A stretch of 64,000 bases of DNA from Macrobrachium rosenbergii (taxonomy: Eukaryota > Arthropoda > Malacostraca > Decapoda > Palaemonidae). The stretch spans positions 54,002,986 to 54,066,985 of the forward strand of contig NC_089781.1 in the NCBI RefSeq assembly GCF_040412425.1, read 5' to 3'. This document shows positions 47,982-58,324 of the stretch, one piece after another; the first letter of the stretch is position 1; each line of letters starts with the position of its first letter. A model generated the notes under the pieces. That model was not told the DNA's origin. It saw only the letters and a list, made by a program, of their open reading frames with translations, and did not search any database. The position numbers and the translations under genes were made by a program.

Positions 47982-48235
47982 AAAATATTTAATACACTAG
48001 TGACAGTAATTGTTTTTACCATTGTAAAAGGAAAACGGGACTACTTCAATACTATGAGAGAAAACGGCTATGCTTACTTATACAAGGGTTACTTAACTAG
48101 TGGTCAAGCTATCTGTAAGACAGATTTATTTCAATTTTATTAAAGATTTAATTTGTATTAAACATTTTATAGATACTTTGCTGTATTTACATTAATATTA
48201 ATACTTGAAAATTAGTAAATCATTCTTATAAGCAT
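47240..48235. repeat. Interior palindrome with mirrored (TC)n/(GA)n
   Basis: The axis is at about 47669 in GCTTAACAGGTTAAACCTGTTAAGC. The left arm carries (TC)n at 47371-47442 and the right arm the complementary (GA)n at 47918-47978; flanking sequence matches over about 430 bp (for example TTGTATAATTATAGTGTGG against its complement). The right arm has about 110 bp of extra sequence at 48000-48110. A microsatellite present on both arms shows that it predates the inverted duplication. Confidence 0.9.
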
Positions 48236-48287
48236 TTTAGGGTTGTATATACTTAAGAGTAACAGTTGTATAGGGGTAATCTAAGAT

Positions 48288-48571
48288 TAAAGTTAAGTAT
48301 ATCTTATTTTAACCAGACCACTGAGCTGATTAACAGCTCTCCTAGGGCTGGGCCGAAGGATTAGATTTTATTTTTACGTGGCTAAGAACCAACTGGTTAC
48401 CTAGCAACGGGACCTACAGCTTATTGTGGAATCCAAACCACATTATGACGAGAAATGACTTTCTATCACCAGAAATAAATTCCTTTAATTCTTCATTGGC
48501 CGCTCGGAGAGTCGAACGCTGGGCCATCAGTGTGCCAGCCGAAAGCTCTACCACCCCTCCAATGAAGAATT
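48288..48571 (-). mobile_element. SINE-1, complete copy with target duplication
   Basis: Minus orientation. The tRNA-like head has GGTGGTAGAGCTTTCGGCTG (A box) and GCGTTCGACTCTCC (B box); the body has CAATGAAGAATTAAAGGAAT and CCCGTTGCTAGGTAACC; the 3' end is GAGAGCTGTTAATCAGCTCA then GTGGTCTGGTT. Flanked by GGTAATCTAAGAT (48275-48287) and GGTAATTTAAGAT (48572-48584), a 13-bp duplication with one mismatch. Confidence 0.88.
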
Positions 48572-48740
48572 GGTAATTTAAGATGACTTTGGGTGTTGTG
48601 GGGATGGTTTGGGGTTTATTTTTGTTTGAAATGATGTTAAATTGTTTTAGTATGATAATTCAAGGTATGTTTTTGTTTGAACTATTAAATTTGGTAGTGA
48701 AATGTTAAAATAGGTAGTTATATGCATTTTAGTTTAAGGG

Positions 48741-49026
48741 AGTTCCTCGTTGGCAAAGTCGGTAGAGTTCTCGGCTAGCACTCTGCTAGGCCCGAGTTCA
48801 AGTCTCCGGCAGGCCAATGAAGAATTAGAGGAATTTATTTCTGGTGATAGAAATTCATTTCTCAGTACAATGTGGTTCGAATCCCACAATAAACTGTAGG
48901 TCCCGTTGCTAGGTAACCAATTGTTTCTTAGCCACGTAAAATAGGTCTAATCCTTTGGGCCAGCCCTAGGAGAGCTGTTAATCAGGTCGGTGGTCTGGTT
49001 AAACTAAGGTATACTTAACTTTTAAC
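48741..49026 (+). mobile_element. SINE-1, complete copy with target duplication
   Basis: Plus orientation. Head with TGGCAAAGTCGGTAGAG (A box) and GAGTTCAAGTCTCC (B box), then the same body and 3' end as the copy at 48288-48571. Flanked by TTTAGTTTAAGGG at 48728-48740 and 49027-49039, an exact 13-bp duplication of the kind made by LINE-driven target-primed reverse transcription. The two copies face opposite ways 170 bp apart. Confidence 0.92.
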
Positions 49027-49167
49027 TTTAGTTTAAGGGGTACAGGGTATTTGGTAGTTATAAGCTCTTATAAGCATTTTCAGAGGGGATTTTGCATTTC
49101 CGCGGATTTTGCATTTTTGCGGTGGGTTCTGGAACCTATCCCTGTGAAAAAGTGGGGGAGCACTGTA

Positions 49168-50334
49168 TACCTAGGAAAAATACAAATTACAGTAGTACTT
49201 TTAAAATTTGGTATTTTTCAAGTATAACACCTAGATATTTTATTCTCTGCATTATTCGAATTCCTTTAATGCATTACATGTCTTCTAAGTCATCTATACT
49301 GTAGCAGTCAGTGAATATTATTGTCCTTTCTGTGTTTATATTTAGGTCACATCCTCTGTAATTTTTTGCAAGAATTTTTAAGCTTTTACTATTTCTTCTA
49401 AAGAATGGCTTACTATCATATGCTTGTTTAGTATTGATTGCATTATTTTGTACATAGTCATGGTAACTAAATTTCAAATGAATAAAGAAAAGAAACAATA
49501 ACACTATTATTTATGAATAGCTGAGGACTTGTAAAAAATGTAAACTTTATGGATGGTAATTCATCTTAGTAATGGTGCACTGTAATTTATCTTTCAGGCT
49601 TTCCATCAAGTCAGGAACCTCCTCCTCTTCCTAAGAGAAACCAAGGTATTTCATTTTTAAAATTTATGTTAACTGAGAATTTTGCATAGTTCATTTAGAA
49701 AAATAGAGTGAGGAAGTCAATAGTACCTGATGGGTAAGTAAAATAAATCAAATCTGCATCAAAGTGGATATTGATATAGACACAGATATAGTATGCCTAT
49801 TTTGTCGAAATGTGATTCCAGTAAAAAAAAAACCTCATCAGAGTCCACACTTCAGAAGAAAGGTTATTTGAATATGAGTATCTTTGTTTCTAAAATTTAT
49901 TAATTAAAATTTAGACTTGTTTTAAATGATTCTGAGAAAGGTCACAATGAGCCATCATTAGCACTAGCCAGTCAGCTGGTAAAAATTATCTCATACAACA
50001 GGATGTCCAGTGGCTCTGAGTTATCGTTGAGATTTGATCCACTTTTGATGCAATATGAGGATAGAATTTTAGTTACGACAGTAGAGCTGATGGTAACCCA
50101 GGCTAGGTGAGACAAGGTGACTGAGATGATGCACATGAAAGTGACCATGCAGATTCTCAGTGATTGACTGCTGAAATTGCTGGTTGAACCTGGGTTTGTA
50201 GCAAAGCTTGGAGCTTGTAGGGCTCTCCCACCCCAAAAAAAGAACAAATAAAATAGGTGAATTTAAAACATTATACATGCTTGTGCCCCACCGTGAATAT
50301 TTTACAAATATACTGTATATACATTTTATGGAAT
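49168..50334. other. Mostly unique sequence around a candidate exon; one diverged repeat
   Basis: Contains the candidate microexon at 49598-49645. The stretch 49970-50230 (CAGGATGTCCAGTGGCTCTG..., TTTGATCCACTTTTGATGCA) resembles 53645-53875 in the same orientation at perhaps 70% identity; the parent repeat is unknown. No other gene signal. Confidence 0.5.
49598..49645 (+). CDS. Candidate 48-nt microexon encoding an SH3-ligand-like motif
   Basis: Acceptor TGTAATTTATCTTTCAG and donor CAAG|GTATTT bound 48 nt. Joined in phase to the exon at 40821-40851 it encodes GFPSSQEPPPLPKRNQ with no stop. PPLPKR fits the class II SH3-binding pattern P-x-x-P-x-R/K and the Crk-preferred P-x-L-P-x-K/R. The intervening intron would be 8.7 kb, filled with transposons. 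Proline-rich SH3 ligands occur in many signalling adaptors and exchange factors; I cannot choose one. The donor is weaker than the acceptor. Confidence 0.45.
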
Positions 50335-52300
50335 TTTTATTGCTTTCTCTCTGCTGGTGTTAATTTTCGACTGAAGAAACCAAGGGGTTTGGTGGTGCCA
50401 TTTATTGTTTGCCCAGTGATGGCACCTGTAGCAATTTTGCTTGCATCTGTGGGTCTGGCTTAGGGGATGGGAAACACCACCGGCTTGTTGTTGGGGAGTG
50501 CAATCTTAGTTGCTTTGAAGGCATTCCTTTGGGTGATTGCATTGTAGAGGTGTGCCAAGGTTTGATTAATGTTGGGCAGGAATGTGTGGTTGTAATTTAC
50601 CGTTCCCATGAATTCTTGTAGCTCTTTTATGTTGATTGGATTTGGGTATTTTTTGATGGCTGACACACCTTGGTGGGTAGAGGACATATGCCATTATCAG
50701 ATTTGTAGTGAACTTGGAACTGGATAGAGGAGTCCCCAACTATGCAGTTGTTGGAATGGATGACTTGGCCATTGTCTCTTAGATGGGATAGTACAGCTCT
50801 GATGTGTTTTTGGTGTTCTTTCCAGAATATGAATATGTCGTCAACAAAGCAGATGCAGCAGAAGTCTCCCAGGATGCTGTGCATCAACCTCTGGATTGTA
50901 GCTACTGAATTCTAGAGGCTTAATGTAGACTAATTGAAGGTATATGGCCTGAAAAGCATAATGATTGCTGTTTTTTTCTATATCTTTGAAATGGACTGGA
51001 ACTTCGAAGTACCCCTTCACTGGGTCGATCTTGCAGAAGATTCTCACCCCATGTAGAGTGTAGGTCATATCCACCATGTTGTGTAGGGGATAGCACCAAG
51101 TTTTGTCTGGAGGTTAAGGCACCTGAGTCTCTGCAGAGGCATCACAAACTGTCAGGCTTCTTGACCAAGTGGAATGGTTTGCCCCAGGGGCTGAAGGCCT
51201 TCTGTCAAAGGCCCATGAATTCTATCTCTTTTAAAGCCTTTGCAGCGAGTAGTTTACCTTGGCAGGTGGTGGAACTTGGAGTGGACTGGAAGACCTATTG
51301 TTTTCATGTAGCAGTGGATGCCATGTTTTGCAGGTACCCTGGGGATCTGGTACAGTTCCAGTCTGCAGATGTCGGGAAACTCCTGTAGTAGGTGGTGTGG
51401 GGTTCTCATTCCAAACAGCCTCTCCCTCTGCAGTCCCCAGGCAGCCACCCATGTCATTAATAGGTGTCTGCTTGTTTAGGGCCCATGGAGAGAGAGATTA
51501 TTTGGAAGGAGGACTGCTGTAGGAGGTGGCAGTGACATTCACCAGCAACCTGTAGTGTCTCAGGAAGGTGACACCAAGTAGGACGGAGGGTGAGGTCCTG
51601 ATGGCTGTTTGATGCTATGGGCTGCTGTTGGCAGCCACTAGGTGCAGCTGGGTGTCTGGTGGTCATCAGCAGCTGTCTTTCAATGAGGGTAGTATGGACT
51701 GGATGGCATGTGTTCACTTGCAACTTCTTGGGTGCCTTCAGCATCGTAGAATCTGGTGCAGCTAGCATCCATTGGTATTGTGGCAGCCATCACTATATCT
51801 CTGGTTGGTTGCACTACTTTTCTTTTTATTCAGCTACAATGAGGGGCACAGTTCCCGGCCATTGTGCATAGCCCTAGCTTGCTGTTGTCATTGTCCTGGT
51901 CTTCTCTGGTCTTTCAGCTGAAGTGGGTAGCATGTTGCAAAGCCTTGAAGTCCTTCAGCAACTCATCCACCTTTTCTAGCAGATCTACCATGAATGTGCC
52001 CTTGGTGTTGGGAAAAATGGAGTGGATGTTCATTAGTAGAAGGCATAGCCAAATCTCCCATGTAATGTTGACCTTTTTGGTTTCTTGTCAGCTTCCTGCT
52101 CTGGTAGTGTAAGAAGGGGCTCAAGTTCGTCCTAGGATGCTCTCACTGATGTGTCCTCAAGTGGTGCATTAAGGTGATCGAGGGCTCATCTGGTGTAGGC
52201 AGACGACTGCATGGGAAACTCTGATATCAAGAATTGGTGGAGTTGTTCTTAAGTGATCCTCTCTCCCTGTACATCCAGCCAGCATGCGATGCTGGGAAAA
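50335..52300 (-). pseudogene. pol: Ty3/Gypsy gag-pol relic (RT to start of RNase H)
   Basis: Minus strand, highest to lowest coordinate: a vague gag region (52300-51770), a pre-RT segment with PDICRLELYQIPRVPAKHGI (51385-51260), RT fingers (PFHLVKKPDSL near 51160), motif A in GVRIFCKIDPVKGYFEVPV (51050-50990), catalytic CFVDDIFIF (near 50840), the thumb/connection VSAIKKYPNPINIKELQEF and TVNYNHTFLPNINQTL (50660-50560), and an RNase H start TKPLGFFSRKLTPAE (about 50380) that stops at 50335. RNase H end, integrase and LTRs are absent. The catalytic F-V-D-D is kept, but frames are broken in at least four places. A different family from the element at 11-18 kb. Confidence 0.82.
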
Positions 52301-52338
52301 AGGATGTCTAGGATCATCTTGAGGGCATATTCTGCCTT

Positions 52339-52377
52339 CTGAAATGTCTCTAGTTTGTTAAACTAGAGACATTTCAG
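52339..52377. repeat. Perfect 18-bp snap-back hairpin
   Basis: CTGAAATGTCTCTAGTTT, a GTT loop, then its exact reverse complement. It lies inside or next to the decayed Gypsy gag region, which has no such palindrome in its relatives as far as I know. Confidence 0.9.
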
Positions 52378-52695
52378 ATTCAGAACCGTTTCTCTGTTCT
52401 CTGGAATCAGACAGATTGTTCAGTCATCAAGGAGGGTGGCAAGGAGAGATTTACCACATATGTATTAGATACTTTGTCTGATGGCATCTCATGTATACTT
52501 TAACATCTACAAGATTGTTTCTTAGTGGTAGATTTGGCCATATTTAGTCTATTGTTACCAGGTTTTGGCGCAAAAACTGAATTTTATATCCACTGTGTTA
52601 TTGTGAGTACTATGCTTTGTCTGCTGAGTGGAGGACAACTGAGAGCTTGCAATAGAAAGCAAGCCAGAATAAGTATAGCATTTCAAATCATCAGT
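52378..52695. other. Stretch without a recognised feature
   Basis: No motif-bearing frame or repeat was recognised. Confidence 0.4.
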
Positions 52696-53370
52696 GTTGT
52701 CGTATAGCCTAAACGATCTAAAACGTACTGACCCAAATCGTAGCCGAAGTCTTATGCTACGACACCCAGGTTACTTCACTCTTATGTTAGTTTAAATTAT
52801 GATTATATCAATACATTGCGTTGTGTATATTAACTAAACTGACAACATGAACTCACTATTGGCGTATTCAATTGTTCCTAGCACAGTCTCTATTTCACTA
52901 CCCTCATCTAAAGTACACCTCAAGAGTTCTCCTTACATTTGGATATGCATATCTTCAAAGAAAGTTTCCCTAAATGTACTTTAAAGATGAGTAGAATACT
53001 AAATGGATTTGTTTAAATTATGATTATATCAATACATTGCGTTGTTTATATTAACTAAACTGTCAATATGAACTCACTATTGGCGTATTCAATTGTTCCT
53101 AGCACAGTCTCTATTTCACTACCCTCATCTAAAGTACACCTCAAGAGTTCTCCTTACATTTGGATATGCATATCTTCCAAAGAAAGTTTCCCTAAATGTA
53201 CTTTAAAGATGAGTAGGAATACTTAAATGGATTTGTAGACACCAACAATTATGGCTGCATTCTTGAGTCCCCCACCAGCTCAAACCACTCTACGTTAAAG
53301 CTATGAAGTGACTGACTTCACGGCCATCTCTGGCCGAAACCAAACCTTCGACTAAATACCGTACGACAAC
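52696..53370. mobile_element. Short element with 9-bp inverted ends (LTR or MITE), internally duplicated
   Basis: GTTGTCGTA at 52696 and its complement TACGACAAC at 53362-53370 bound a non-coding 675-bp stretch; TGTCG...CGACA ends would also suit a solo LTR. Inside, a 221-bp block (TTTAAATTATGATTATATCA ... ATGGATTTG) at 52791-53011 is repeated immediately at 53012-53236 with about 4% differences. No clear target duplication flanks it. Confidence 0.45.
52791..53236 (+). repeat. Tandem duplication, 221-bp unit, two copies
   Basis: The copies start TTTAAATTATGATTATATCA at 52791 and 53012 and agree along their whole length apart from scattered substitutions and single-base insertions. Confidence 0.95.
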
Positions 53371-53644
53371 CAATCTGGTAGTTAAGCAATACTACAAGTA
53401 TACTTACAATTAAACACACGAAACAACTAAGACAACATTTCTCACTACTAAATACAAACAACAAAACATAATATCCTTCTACATAATACACATTTCCACT
53501 TTACGTAAATTTAAAAAGAATATATAAAACTATACCACGACTTGCGGAAAAGTATAATCTCTCTTGTCAAAGTTTCGACACAGATATAAATACATAGGAA
53601 ATGGCTGAGGACTATGCTGGTCTACCAGGTTGCTCCTAGTGGTC

Positions 53645-53875
53645 ACCATTGTAAAGGTTAACATACAATAGGATGCTCAGAGTACTCTGATTTATTATCA
53701 AGATTTGATCTGCTTTTGATACAATGTGCACGTGGAGTTGTAGTTACAATGTTAGACCAAGGCCAGGCGAGACAGGTGATGCACAAGCATGTAACTGTGA
53801 GCATGCTCTGAAATTAGCTGCCGAACTAATGGGCTATGCCTGGGTTTGGCTGTGAAGCTGGGAGCTTACAAGCTT
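53645..53875 (+). repeat. Diverged dispersed repeat, partner at 49970-50230
   Basis: Shares AAGATTTGATCTGCTTTTGA, GAGACAGGTGATGCAC and CTGGGTTTGGCTGTGAAGCT-like phrases with 49970-50230. Same orientation; identity unknown. Confidence 0.5.
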
Positions 53876-53920
53876 AAACATAGGTTCATTATAAACAAAG
53901 CATTTTCCTTGCTTACAGGC

Positions 53921-53939
53921 TTATATATATATGTGTGTG

Positions 53940-53996
<57 letters not shown>
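53921..53996. repeat. (TA)n microsatellite
   Basis: TA/TG mix then pure TA. It ends exactly where the Penelope A hairpin begins. Confidence 0.95.
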
Positions 53997-53999
<3 letters not shown>

Positions 54000-54389
54000 A
54001 CATTACCACAGGTGAAAAATAAGAAATGGGTGTAGGTCCTGACCGGTTTGACTTTATTTCCAAGCCATTGACGAAGGACTGATACAGAGTGTGAGAAGTC
54101 ACAAATATATATACTACAAGAACAGTACTAACGAACATACAAAACCGTTAGAGGCTCCATATCCCCACTCAGGCCGGTGTCGAGGTAGGGAGTGGCCTTT
54201 AAAACTCATTTGGCTAAAAATCACAATAGACTCTCAGGGGACATTGCTGATAAACAGACCATACCCCACCTCAGATCCACACATGACAGGTGTCATGGAG
54301 GCGGAGTTGGAAACTCATTAACATTACTACCCTCGTACTGTGTTTACAAATATGATAATCTATTTTCATACATCTCTACTGCCTACCTT

Positions 54390-54740
54390 AAAGTTTAAAC
54401 AATTTACAAATTTCTTTTGATATTAAAGGATCAAGTTTGTACATTCCTTGACTGATATTCATATTATGGTTGTAACTTTCTTTTATGAAGCTAGATTCAA
54501 TGATGTTCCTTTCAGTGCATTATTAGAATATACAATCCTTTTGCCCCTTCCCAGTTGATAGCATGATTGTTCTCACTAACATGTACAAATATACCACTGT
54601 TCCCTTGTGCATATCTCACACATTTCTTATGTTGTTCAATTCTTTTTCCAGTGCTTTCCCGGTTTGGCCAATATAAAAGTTGTCACAAGACTTACACGGA
54701 ATTTTATATACACACCCTTTAATATTGTCTGGGAGTTCTT
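54390..54740 (-). pseudogene. GIY-YIG segment of the left Penelope A copy
   Basis: Mirror image of the right copy's C-terminal domain: on the minus strand, CKSCDNFYIGQTGKALEKRI and the following helical region, then the 3' UTR. It has no RT of its own. Confidence 0.75.
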
Positions 54741-54917
54741 GATAAGTACATTTTTTCATTGTTGTATTGTTCTTAAATGCGACATTAACACCAAAATTCT
54801 TAAGAAGATGAGGATATCTTTCATATTATTATTATAAGGCAGAACAAGCAAATTTTTTGTGTTGTAAGGTTCTTTCTGGTTTTGATACATAGTCTTTTTT
54901 GCCGCTTCAAATGCACT

Positions 54918-56067
54918 GATCTGATGAAGTTTTTATCTGAATTGTTAGAGAACACACAGCTGGATATCCCATTTTCTAAAAGTACTTTAATTGAACTGAT
55001 TAAATTATGTGTAAAAGATTGTAAATTTGAATTTAATGGTAAATTTTACTCACAAAATTTTGGTATGGCAATGGGAAACCCTCTATCCCCAGTGTTAAGT
55101 AACTTATATATGGAATTTTTTGAAAAGAAGATATTAAACAACATAATCCCACGTAATGTAACATGGTTTAGGTATGTTGACGACATAATTTGTGTATGGC
55201 CAGGAACCAAGATGTAAAAAACTTTTTGCTAAGTTAAATCAATTAGTACCATCAATTAAATTCACGATGGAAATGGAAAATGATGGGTGCTTACCGTTTC
55301 TGGATGTCCTCATACGAAGAAATAGTAGTGGGTTTAAATATAGTGTGTATAGAAAACCCACTAATATTTCTTCCTATGTGCATTTCTATTCTGGACAAAG
55401 CAATAAGGTTAAAAAGTCAGTGTTTTCATCTATGTTTTTAAGAGCATTACGGGTATGTAGCCCTGAATATATTGATGATGAAATAGATAAGATTAGGAAT
55501 GCAGGCAAAAATTGAAATATCCTGATAGTGTATTAAACAGTGCATTTGAAGCGGCAAAAAAGACTATGTATCAAAACCAGAAAGAACCTTACAACACAAA
55601 AAATTTGCTTGTTCTGCCTTATAATAATGATATGAAAGATATCCCTCATCTTCTTAAGAATTTTGGTGTTAATGTCGCATTTAAGAACAATACAACAATG
55701 AAAAATGTACTTATCAAGAACTCCCAGACAATATTAAAGGTGTGTATATAAAATTCCGTGTAAGTCTTGTGACAACTTTTATATTGGCCAAACCGGGAAA
55801 GCACTGGAAAAAGAATTGAACAACATAAGAAATGTGTGAGATATGCACAAGGAACAGTGGTATATTTGTACATGTTAGTGAGAACAATCATGCTATCAAC
55901 TGGGAAGGGGCAAAAAGGATTGTATATTCTAATAATGCACTGAAAGGAACATCATTGAATCTAGCTTCATAAAAGAAAGTTACAACCATAATATGAATAT
56001 CAGTCAAGGAATGTACAAACTTGATCCTTTAATATCAAAAGAAATTTGTAAATTGTTTAAACTTTAA
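54918..56067 (+). pseudogene. Penelope A reverse transcriptase and GIY-YIG endonuclease (5'-truncated)
   Basis: RT motif B GMAMGNPLSPVLSNLYMEFF (55060-55120) and an intact catalytic RYVDD (55170-55184), then LPFLDVLIRR and VYRKPTNISSYVHF, typical Penelope thumb wording. The GIY-YIG domain (55750-56065) reads CKSCDNFYIGQTGKALEKRI and, after shifts, NNHAINWEGAKRIV, ESSFIKESYN with the catalytic-type Glu. Frameshifts at about 55200, 55513 and 55830. The protein would reverse-transcribe the element RNA and nick DNA through GIY-YIG; the N-terminal half is missing. Confidence 0.9.
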
Positions 56068-56375
56068 GGTAGGCAGTAGAGATGTAAGAAAATAGGATTA
56101 TCATATTTGTAAACACAGTACGAGGGTAGTAATGTTAATGAGTTTCCAAACTCCGCCTCCATGACACCTGTCAGGTGTGGATCTGAGGTGGGGTATGGTC
56201 TGTTTATCAGCAATGTCCCCTGAGAGTCTATTGTGATTTTTAGCCAAATGAGTTTTAAAGGCCCTCCTACCTCGACACCGGCCTGAGTGGGGATATGGAG
56301 CCTCTAACGGTTTTGTATGTTCGTTAGTACTGTTCTTGTAGTATATATATTTGTGACTTCTCACACTCTGTATCA

Positions 56376-56420
56376 GTCCTTCGTCAATGGCTTGGAAATA
56401 AAGTCGAAACCGGTCAGGAC
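56376..56420 (+). ncRNA. Hammerhead-ribozyme-like motif, Penelope A terminus
   Basis: Stem I halves GTCCT (56376-56380) and AGGAC (56416-56420) are complementary. Stem II GGCTT/AAGTC (one G-U pair) is followed by GAAAC, then CCGGTC with a GTC cleavage-type triplet before the second stem I half. The first core strand is TCGTCAAT where CTGATGA is canonical, so catalysis by this copy is doubtful. The palindromic ACCGGT at stem III recalls the dimer-type minimal hammerheads reported from Penelope-like elements. Parallel copies: 21279-21320 (+) and 54085-54034 (-). Confidence 0.4.
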
Positions 56421-56489
56421 CTACACCCCGTTTCTTATTTTTCACCTGTGGTAATGTGTGATAAATGAATCACGTAAAAAGTGATAATA

Positions 56490-56492
<3 letters not shown>

Positions 56493-56568
<76 letters not shown>
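56493..56568. repeat. (TA)n microsatellite between Penelope hairpins A and B
   Basis: About 38 TA units; both neighbours end in Penelope termini. Confidence 0.97.
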
Positions 56569-56570
<2 letters not shown>

Positions 56571-56838
56571 CTAAAAGGACCTCATTCAAACTGGATGGTA
56601 TCTAATGGAGTGTTTATTCAGAAAAAGTTACAAGCTTTCTTGGACAAACATTCCACATTATCAAAAAATATCCGTACTCCGTATAGTGAGCAGACGTGTA
56701 GTCCAGCTGTATTTATATCTGTGTGCTGGGTACTTTTAATCCTATAATCGCCTAGCTCCTCCTGTGTGACCCCCACCCCTCGTGATCTTGGCCTCTCTCT
56801 GCCTCCTTCTTCTTCCAGGTGTCCGTTTTCCGTGCGTT

Positions 56839-58303
56839 CTATTGCTTTTTCCCTCGTTTCCTTGCTACTATGGAGTATACGATTTTTCTAGATATGCTGT
56901 CTTCAACTCCGTTTCCAGTGTTCCCTGCCATTGTGTGGTTGGTGCATGTTATGAAGGCGTTCTCTACAACCAGTCTGGCCGTTTTGTTGGTGTTCCTGTA
57001 CAGAAAACTCATATTTTCCCAGTCCATCTTATGATCATTTTCCCAACAGTGTTTGGCAACTGCCGACGTCTGATTATAATGCCTTATGTTCTGCAGGTGT
57101 TGTTTGCTGCGCTCTTTACATGATTTGCCAGTTTCGCCATAGCACCCTTCTTCACAGTCTAGACACGCTGCCATAAATACCCCCAATCTCTTCCCCTCTA
57201 CCGACTTATTGTTTCTAACTATTTTATTCCTAATGGTGTTTTTGTACCTGCCTATCAATTTGAAATTATCTAGCTTTCGGTTGATGGGTGCAATAGAGTT
57301 GTTGTCCGGGACTGTAATTATTTTCTTCCCAACCAAATGTTCCTTTTCTATCCTTTCCCTCTCCCCAAAATGGTGTTTCCTTGCCTTGATGTGTCCCCAC
57401 TCCCACCAATACTTAGGGTAGCCTAGTCTCCTAAAACTCTCCCTCAGGTAGTCCAGCTCTTCGTCTAAAAATTCGGGACTGCAAACCCTATAAGCCCTGA
57501 TGGCCAACCCTGTCATTACTCCTATTTTTATTTCTTTCCTGTGACTGGAGAACCTATGTATATATGAATTGGTGTGTGTCTTCTTCCTATATACCTTGAA
57601 TTTTAAATTTTCCCCTTCCCTCTTAACCAGGACATCCAAGAAGGGAATTTCTCCCTCCTCTTCTTCTATTGCGAACTTGATGTGTTCATTTAGTTTATTT
57701 ATGTTTTCTAGAAACTTGTGTATATCTTTCCTTTCTCCCTTGTAAATTATCAAGATTTCATCCACGTATCTTACCCATTTTACGATATTTAAGTTCCCTT
57801 TATTTACTTTGCCCACCTTTTCCTTTTCAAACCATTCTATAAAGACATTAGCTAGAATTGGTGAAAGACTCGAACCCATGGCCACGCCATTTTTTTATAT
57901 ATAATGGTTTTCGCCCCACTTGAAGACCTTAACGCTGAGGGCTGCTGTTAGCAGTTTTATTAAAACGTCATGATCTATGTCGCATGTATAAACCCCCTCC
58001 TCCATATTCTTTTTTATTACTTCCATCGTCGTCTTGACTGGTACGTTAGTGAACAGGGAAGTTACATCCAAACTTGCAAATTTACAGTCTTTTACGTTAA
58101 TTTTGGATAATTCATCTATCAGGTTCATGTTATGTTTTAAATGCCCTTCGGATACTAAGCCCACCCATTTTCCCATTATGTTGGAAAGAAATTTCTCCAG
58201 CCTCCTCTGCGGTGATCTTATCGATGCCACGATCGGTCTTAGCGGGCACCCTTCCTTGTGGATCTTAGGACTACCATACATATATGGGATATCTGGACTT
58301 TCC
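56839..58303 (-). pseudogene. Penelope B RT plus GIY-YIG, left copy (one in-frame stop)
   Basis: About 490 codons in a single frame, interrupted by one TAA at 57895-57897. Blocks in order: YGSPKIHKEGCPLRPIVAS (fingers), FASLDVTSLFTNVPV (motif A), MAMGSSLSPILANVFIEWF (motif B), KWVRYVDEILIIY (motif C, where the second Asp of Y-V-D-D is Glu), GEIPFLDVLVKREG, then the GIY-YIG domain: zinc-like CLDCEEGC, YGETGKSCKERSKQH, HCWENDHKMDW and LVVENAFITC with the Glu. The best-preserved Penelope copy in the window, yet its catalytic box is altered and its N-terminus is missing. Confidence 0.9.
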
Positions 58304-58324
58304 ACTGATTTTACTCTATGTTCT

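Larger units (their letters stand above)
47088..49165. mobile_element. Palindromic DNA-transposon-like element (TA target) with nested SINEs
   Basis: The ends are CAGTTGACCCCCAATTTT on the left and, reverse-complemented, CAGTGCTCCCCCACTTTT on the right, each preceded by TA (47086-47087, 49166-49167). That is the form expected for a TA-duplicating Tc1/mariner/pogo-type MITE. The interior is largely one palindrome (47240-48235). Two SINE-1 copies (48288-48571, 48741-49026) with their own target duplications lie in the right half and account for its extra length. No transposase frame is present. Confidence 0.65.
53996..56463. mobile_element. Penelope-like hairpin A: two 5'-truncated copies head to head
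   Basis: The left arm 53996-54917 is the reverse complement of the right arm 55539-56463 (about 920 bp, a few percent divergence). The 621-bp loop (54918-55538) holds the RT core of the right-hand copy. Each arm carries, in outward direction, a GIY-YIG segment, a 3' region and a terminus with a hammerhead-like motif. The left copy is truncated inside the region after the RT, the right copy inside the RT. Both outer ends are beside (TA)n tracts. Confidence 0.93.

Noticed and set aside
50257..52112. Plus-strand frames of 60-90 codons
   Set aside because: They are antisense shadows of the Gypsy RT, whose motifs read on the minus strand.
49970..53875. The repeat pair 49970-50230 and 53645-53875 as LTRs of the Gypsy relic
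   Set aside because: Identity is too low, there are no TG...CA edges, and the pol relic stops at 50335 without reaching the left copy in a recognisable way.
56782..57421. Plus-strand frames such as 56782-57123
   Set aside because: They are antisense to the Penelope B left copy, which has clear RT and GIY-YIG motifs.
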